DNA from: Nitrospirota bacterium
Lineage (GTDB): Bacteria > Nitrospirota > JACRHJ01
Length of the DNA stretch: 14,733 bases
Assembly: GCA_027328825.1 (NCBI GenBank)
Contig: DAHWTK010000036.1
Span: 1 to 14,733 of the forward strand
Reading direction: 5' to 3'
Below are positions 11,813 to 14,733 of the stretch, in pieces. A program made the translations under genes and the position numbers. The notes under the pieces were generated by a model, which was not told the DNA's origin, ran no database searches, and saw only the letters and a program-made list of their open reading frames with translations. Each line of letters opens with the position of its first letter. Position 1 is the stretch's first letter.

Positions 11813-13464
11813 TGGCGCTCGAAAGCGCCGCCCCTGGCGGAGCCGGTTTTGACGACCGGGAGCTCAGGCCAAAGGTAAAATGGCTTATGATACTGAGGGT
11901 GACGACAGTCACCCTCCTCCTTGGTTCGCTGGTTGTTCTTCAGTTTTACCAGTCCAGCAGTGTCCCCCGCTCGATATATTTCATTATAATCGCCACCTAT
12001 ATCCTTACCATATCCTACTCCATCCTTTTCAACAGGATGAAGCGCCTTGTCCCGCTTACTTACGCCCAGATACTCATCGACCTGGGGCTTGAGACCGGCA
12101 TAGTCTTCGCCACAGGGGGCATAGACAGCGCGTTCTCTTTCACCTACTTTTTTTCCATAATTGCCGCCGGGATTATGCTGTTCAGGCGGGGGGCGTTTCT
12201 GATTGCGTCCCTTGCAGGCATAGCCTACGGAACACTGGTGGACCTCCAGTATTACGGCGTTCTGGCGTCCTCACCGGGCAGATTTTATCCGCACGGCGAG
12301 CTTTTATATAATATATTCCTGAACTTTATCGCGTTTTATACGGTCGCTTTTCTCGCCAGCACATTATCTGTAAGGTTGAAGGCGGCGCGCGAAGAACTGG
12401 CGGAGAAGGCTCTCGACCTGCGCGAACTCCAGGCGTTGAACGAGAATATTGTCCGAAGCATGGCCGACGGGATGGTAACTATGGACCCGGACGGTAGAAT
12501 AGGCGCCTTCAATAACGCCGCCTGCGAGATAACCGGGCTTAAATTCGAGGAAGTCCAGGGGCGCGCCCTCGATGAGATATTCAGAATACCCGAGTTTCAA
12601 TGGTTCCTTAAGGTTGGGTCTTCAAAAACGGCCCCGTATCGCTGCGAGATCCCGTTCGAAAGAGAAGACGGGACACTTACGCTTGGGCTGACAATCTCGC
12701 CTCTCAGGAACGAAAGGGGCGATTATGGCGGTCTGCTCTGTATATTTCAGGATATTACGCCCATAAAGCAAATGGAGGCGGAGATAAAGAAGAAGGACAG
12801 GCTTGCCGCTATCGGCGAGCTTTCCGCCGGGATGGCACACGAGATAAGGAACCCCCTGGCGTCTCTCTCGGGTTCACTCCAGATACTGAAGGAGGAACTA
12901 TCCTTAAGCGGCGACAACCTCAACCTGATGGACATCGCATTAAACGAGATGGAGCGCCTGGACAGGATAGTGACCGAGTTCCTGATATATGCGGGGCCGA
13001 AGGTCCCCGTGATGGAAGAATGCGACATGGCGCAGATAATCCGCGATACTGCAAATCTCATAAAGAGCGGGGGAAAATTCGCGGAAGACGCGAACCTTAT
13101 GCTCGATATGCCTGAAGGCCCGGCGCGAATCCTGGCGGACCAGGGGCAGATGCGGCAGGTGCTTCTAAACCTGGCGCTTAACGCCGTCCAGTCGCTTTCC
13201 GGGCCTGGGATTGTAACTATAAAACTTATACAGGGCAGAAACGATGTCAGTATAATTGTGGAAGACACCGGCTCCGGCATACCAAGGGAAGATATGGACA
13301 AAATATTCTATCCGTTTTATTCCACAAAAGAGGGCGGTTCCGGGCTCGGGCTCTCGATTGTATACCGGATTGTGGAAGACCACGGTGGCAGAATAAGCGT
13401 GGAGAGTCAGCCTGGCAAAGGGAGCAGGTTTACGGTGAAAATACCTGTCGGGAGGGCGGCCTGA
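11812..13464 (+). CDS. pilS: Membrane-bound sensor histidine kinase PilS
   Basis: The protein has 550 residues. About six transmembrane helices (roughly 25-45, 53-73, 82-100, 105-125, 128-148, 163-186) form the PilS-type membrane sensor. A short coiled linker (AREELAEKALDLRELQALNE) leads to a PAS domain (about 215-320; NIVRSMADGMVTMDPDGRIG and FNNAACEITGL). The HisKA box has phospho-acceptor H343 in GELSAGMAHEIRNPLASLSG. The ATPase domain shows the N box (LNLALNAVQSL), G1 (VEDTGSGIP), F (FYPFYSTKEGG) and G2 (GSGLGLSIVYRIVEDHGG). In well-studied bacteria PilS senses pilin level in the membrane and controls PilR. The start overlaps the pilC stop, and no separate ribosome-binding site is clear. 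pilR begins one base after the stop. NtrB-like kinases are the alternative, but the membrane part and pil context favour PilS. Confidence 0.9.
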   Translation: MALESAAPGGAGFDDRELRPKVKWLMILRVTTVTLLLGSLVVLQFYQSSSVPRSIYFIIIATYILTISYSILFNRMKRLVPLTYAQILIDLGLETGIVFATGGIDSAFSFTYFFSIIAAGIMLFRRGAFLIASLAGIAYGTLVDLQYYGVLASSPGRFYPHGELLYNIFLNFIAFYTVAFLASTLSVRLKAAREELAEKALDLRELQALNENIVRSMADGMVTMDPDGRIGAFNNAACEITGLKFEEVQGRALDEIFRIPEFQWFLKVGSSKTAPYRCEIPFEREDGTLTLGLTISPLRNERGDYGGLLCIFQDITPIKQMEAEIKKKDRLAAIGELSAGMAHEIRNPLASLSGSLQILKEELSLSGDNLNLMDIALNEMERLDRIVTEFLIYAGPKVPVMEECDMAQIIRDTANLIKSGGKFAEDANLMLDMPEGPARILADQGQMRQVLLNLALNAVQSLSGPGIVTIKLIQGRNDVSIIVEDTGSGIPREDMDKIFYPFYSTKEGGSGLGLSIVYRIVEDHGGRISVESQPGKGSRFTVKIPVGRAA

Positions 13465-13465
13465 A

Positions 13466-14733
13466 ATGGGCAGGATACTTATAGTTGACGACGAGAAATC
13501 CATGCGGGATTTCCTGTCTATCATGCTGAAAAGGGAAGGGCACGTGCCCATCGCGGCGGAGAACGGCCAGAAGGCGGCGAAGCTCCTGAAAGAGGATATA
13601 TTCGACCTCGTAATAACGGACGTCAGGATGCCGGGCATGGGGGGCATCGACCTGCTGAAGGTTGTAAAGGAACAATCGCCGGAGACTGTTGTCGTCCTTA
13701 TAACGGCATATGCCACCCCGGAGAGCGCCATAGAGGCAATGAAACACGGCGCTTACGACTACATAATGAAACCGTTCAAGGTTGACGAGATAAAACTCGT
13801 CGTAAAAAACGCACTGGAGAAGCGACAACTGCGCGAGGAGAACGTCCTGCTCAGGCGGGAGCTTGAAGTCGAGAAGGGGTTTCAGAACTTCATCGGGCAT
13901 TCCGCGGCGATGGAACGCGTGTTCGAGCTTATATCTAAGGTCGCCGACAAGGCTAGCACGGTGCTTATCACAGGCGAGTCCGGCACCGGGAAAGAACTTG
14001 CGGCGCGCGCTCTTCATAATCTGAGCGGCAGGCGCGGCAAGCCCTTCATGTATATCCACTGCGGCGCGTTGCCGGAGCAGCTCCTGGAATCCGAGCTTTT
14101 CGGACATGTCAAGGGCTCTTTCACGGGCGCGGTCGAGAACAAGGCTGGCCTTTTCGAAGTTGCGCAGGGTGGCACCGTTTTCCTCGACGAAGTGGCGGAG
14201 ACGACACAGACCTTTCAGGTAAAGCTTCTGCACGTGCTCCAGGAGAGGGAGTTCAAGAGGGTCGGCGGGACGGTGGATATAAAAGTCGACGTCCGGATAA
14301 TCGCCGCCACGAACCGGGACCTTAAAGAAGAGATAGCGAATGGCAATTTTCGGGAAGATCTCTTCTACAGGTTGAACGTCATACCGATACACCTGCCCAC
14401 CTTGAGGGAGCGGAAGGAGGACATTCCGGCGCTGGCCGAGCATTTCCTGAAGAAATTCTGCAAGGACGGCGATTCGATGAGGATTACCCCTGAGGCGATG
14501 GCGCTCCTTACCGATTACGCCTGGAATGGTAACGTTCGGGAGCTGGAAAATGTGATGGAACGCGCCTGCACCTTGAGCGAAGGAGTGTTTATAACCGCAG
14601 ACCACCTCCCCTCGGATCTCAGGGGAGAGCGTAGAAGACGGGTGGGGCCAGTTCCGGACGTGATTCCTGACAGTGGGATACAACTTGAAGGCGTACTCGG
14701 CGAGGTGGAGAAAGAGTTTCTCTTGAGGGCGCT
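13466..14733 (+). CDS. pilR: Sigma54-dependent response regulator PilR (3' truncated by window)
   Basis: The frame is open from ATG 13466 to the window edge (422 codons), so the gene is incomplete. The receiver domain has acidic D8-D9, phospho-acceptor D52 in TDVRMPG, T80 and K102 (MKPF). A coiled linker precedes the AAA+ sigma54-activation domain with Walker A GESGTGKE (170-177, K176), the sigma54-contact loop GSFTGA (217-222, normally GAFTGA), Walker B GGTVFLDEV, ATNRDL, FREDLFYRLNVIPI and WNGNVRELENV. The final visible residues (LEGVLGEVEKEFLLRA) enter the expected Fis-type helix-turn-helix domain, but its recognition helix is cut off. GGAGG lies about 10 nt before ATG, with the pilS stop one base upstream. 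It should act as PilS's partner and activate a sigma54 promoter such as that of pilA. Long opposite-strand frames here are shadows. Confidence 0.93.
   Translation, partial: MGRILIVDDEKSMRDFLSIMLKREGHVPIAAENGQKAAKLLKEDIFDLVITDVRMPGMGGIDLLKVVKEQSPETVVVLITAYATPESAIEAMKHGAYDYIMKPFKVDEIKLVVKNALEKRQLREENVLLRRELEVEKGFQNFIGHSAAMERVFELISKVADKASTVLITGESGTGKELAARALHNLSGRRGKPFMYIHCGALPEQLLESELFGHVKGSFTGAVENKAGLFEVAQGGTVFLDEVAETTQTFQVKLLHVLQEREFKRVGGTVDIKVDVRIIAATNRDLKEEIANGNFREDLFYRLNVIPIHLPTLRERKEDIPALAEHFLKKFCKDGDSMRITPEAMALLTDYAWNGNVRELENVMERACTLSEGVFITADHLPSDLRGERRRRVGPVPDVIPDSGIQLEGVLGEVEKEFLLRA

Noticed and set aside
13430..14683. 417-codon opposite-strand open frame
   Set aside because: It is antisense to pilR, whose frame shows a complete receiver and AAA+ motif set. 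High GC at third positions explains the long shadow frame.

Overview
The window reads as a chromosomal segment of a Gram-negative-type bacterium, moderately GC-rich. All supported genes lie on the + strand. The type IV pilus set (pilB, pilT, pilC, pilS, pilR in that order), a split archaeal-type glutamate synthase and many short palindromic intergenic repeats together recall Desulfobacterota or Nitrospirota-like lineages. That placement is an inference from gene order and style; no rRNA or other marker gene is present.

Layout. 1-1250: the 3' end of a glutamate synthase FMN-domain subunit, a palindromic and tandem-repeat spacer, then a stand-alone GXGXG-domain subunit. 1251-1950: a gene-free stretch packed with dispersed palindromic repeats on its left, featureless AT-rich DNA in the middle, and a TTGACA box plus an 18-bp palindrome on its right. 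1953-2462: a GbsR/MarR-like regulator. 2476-6567: a clean sigma70-type promoter followed by a close-packed run of four genes: a YhaM-like OB/HD phosphohydrolase, pgsA, an AI-2E-family membrane protein and a DUF512 radical-SAM-like protein. 6568-6796: repeats, then a spacer leading to aroE (6797-7648). 7691-14733: a promoter and the pilB-pilT-pilC-pilS-pilR operon, with pilR cut by the window edge.

How the genes fit together. PilB (extension ATPase, with an N-terminal domain resembling c-di-GMP-binding MshEN), PilT (retraction ATPase) and PilC (inner-membrane platform) form the pilus motor. PilS and PilR form the two-component, sigma54-dependent control pair that classically drives pilA. pilA itself is not in the window. 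The upstream cluster is housekeeping: RNA or nucleotide processing, phospholipid synthesis, transport, and an uncharacterised Fe-S protein.

The most unusual material is the repeat DNA. At least five families of short palindromes are present. One family (CATTCYGAG...GCGARGAAT) touches the DUF512 gene three times: at its 5' edge, as an in-frame insertion inside the coding region joined to a second repeat, and at its 3' end, where it supplies the stop codon. A roughly 58-bp REPIN-like element occurs three times with compensating base changes in its hairpins. I see no clear evidence of a new defence or biosynthetic system. The repeat-driven remodelling of genes is the best lead.
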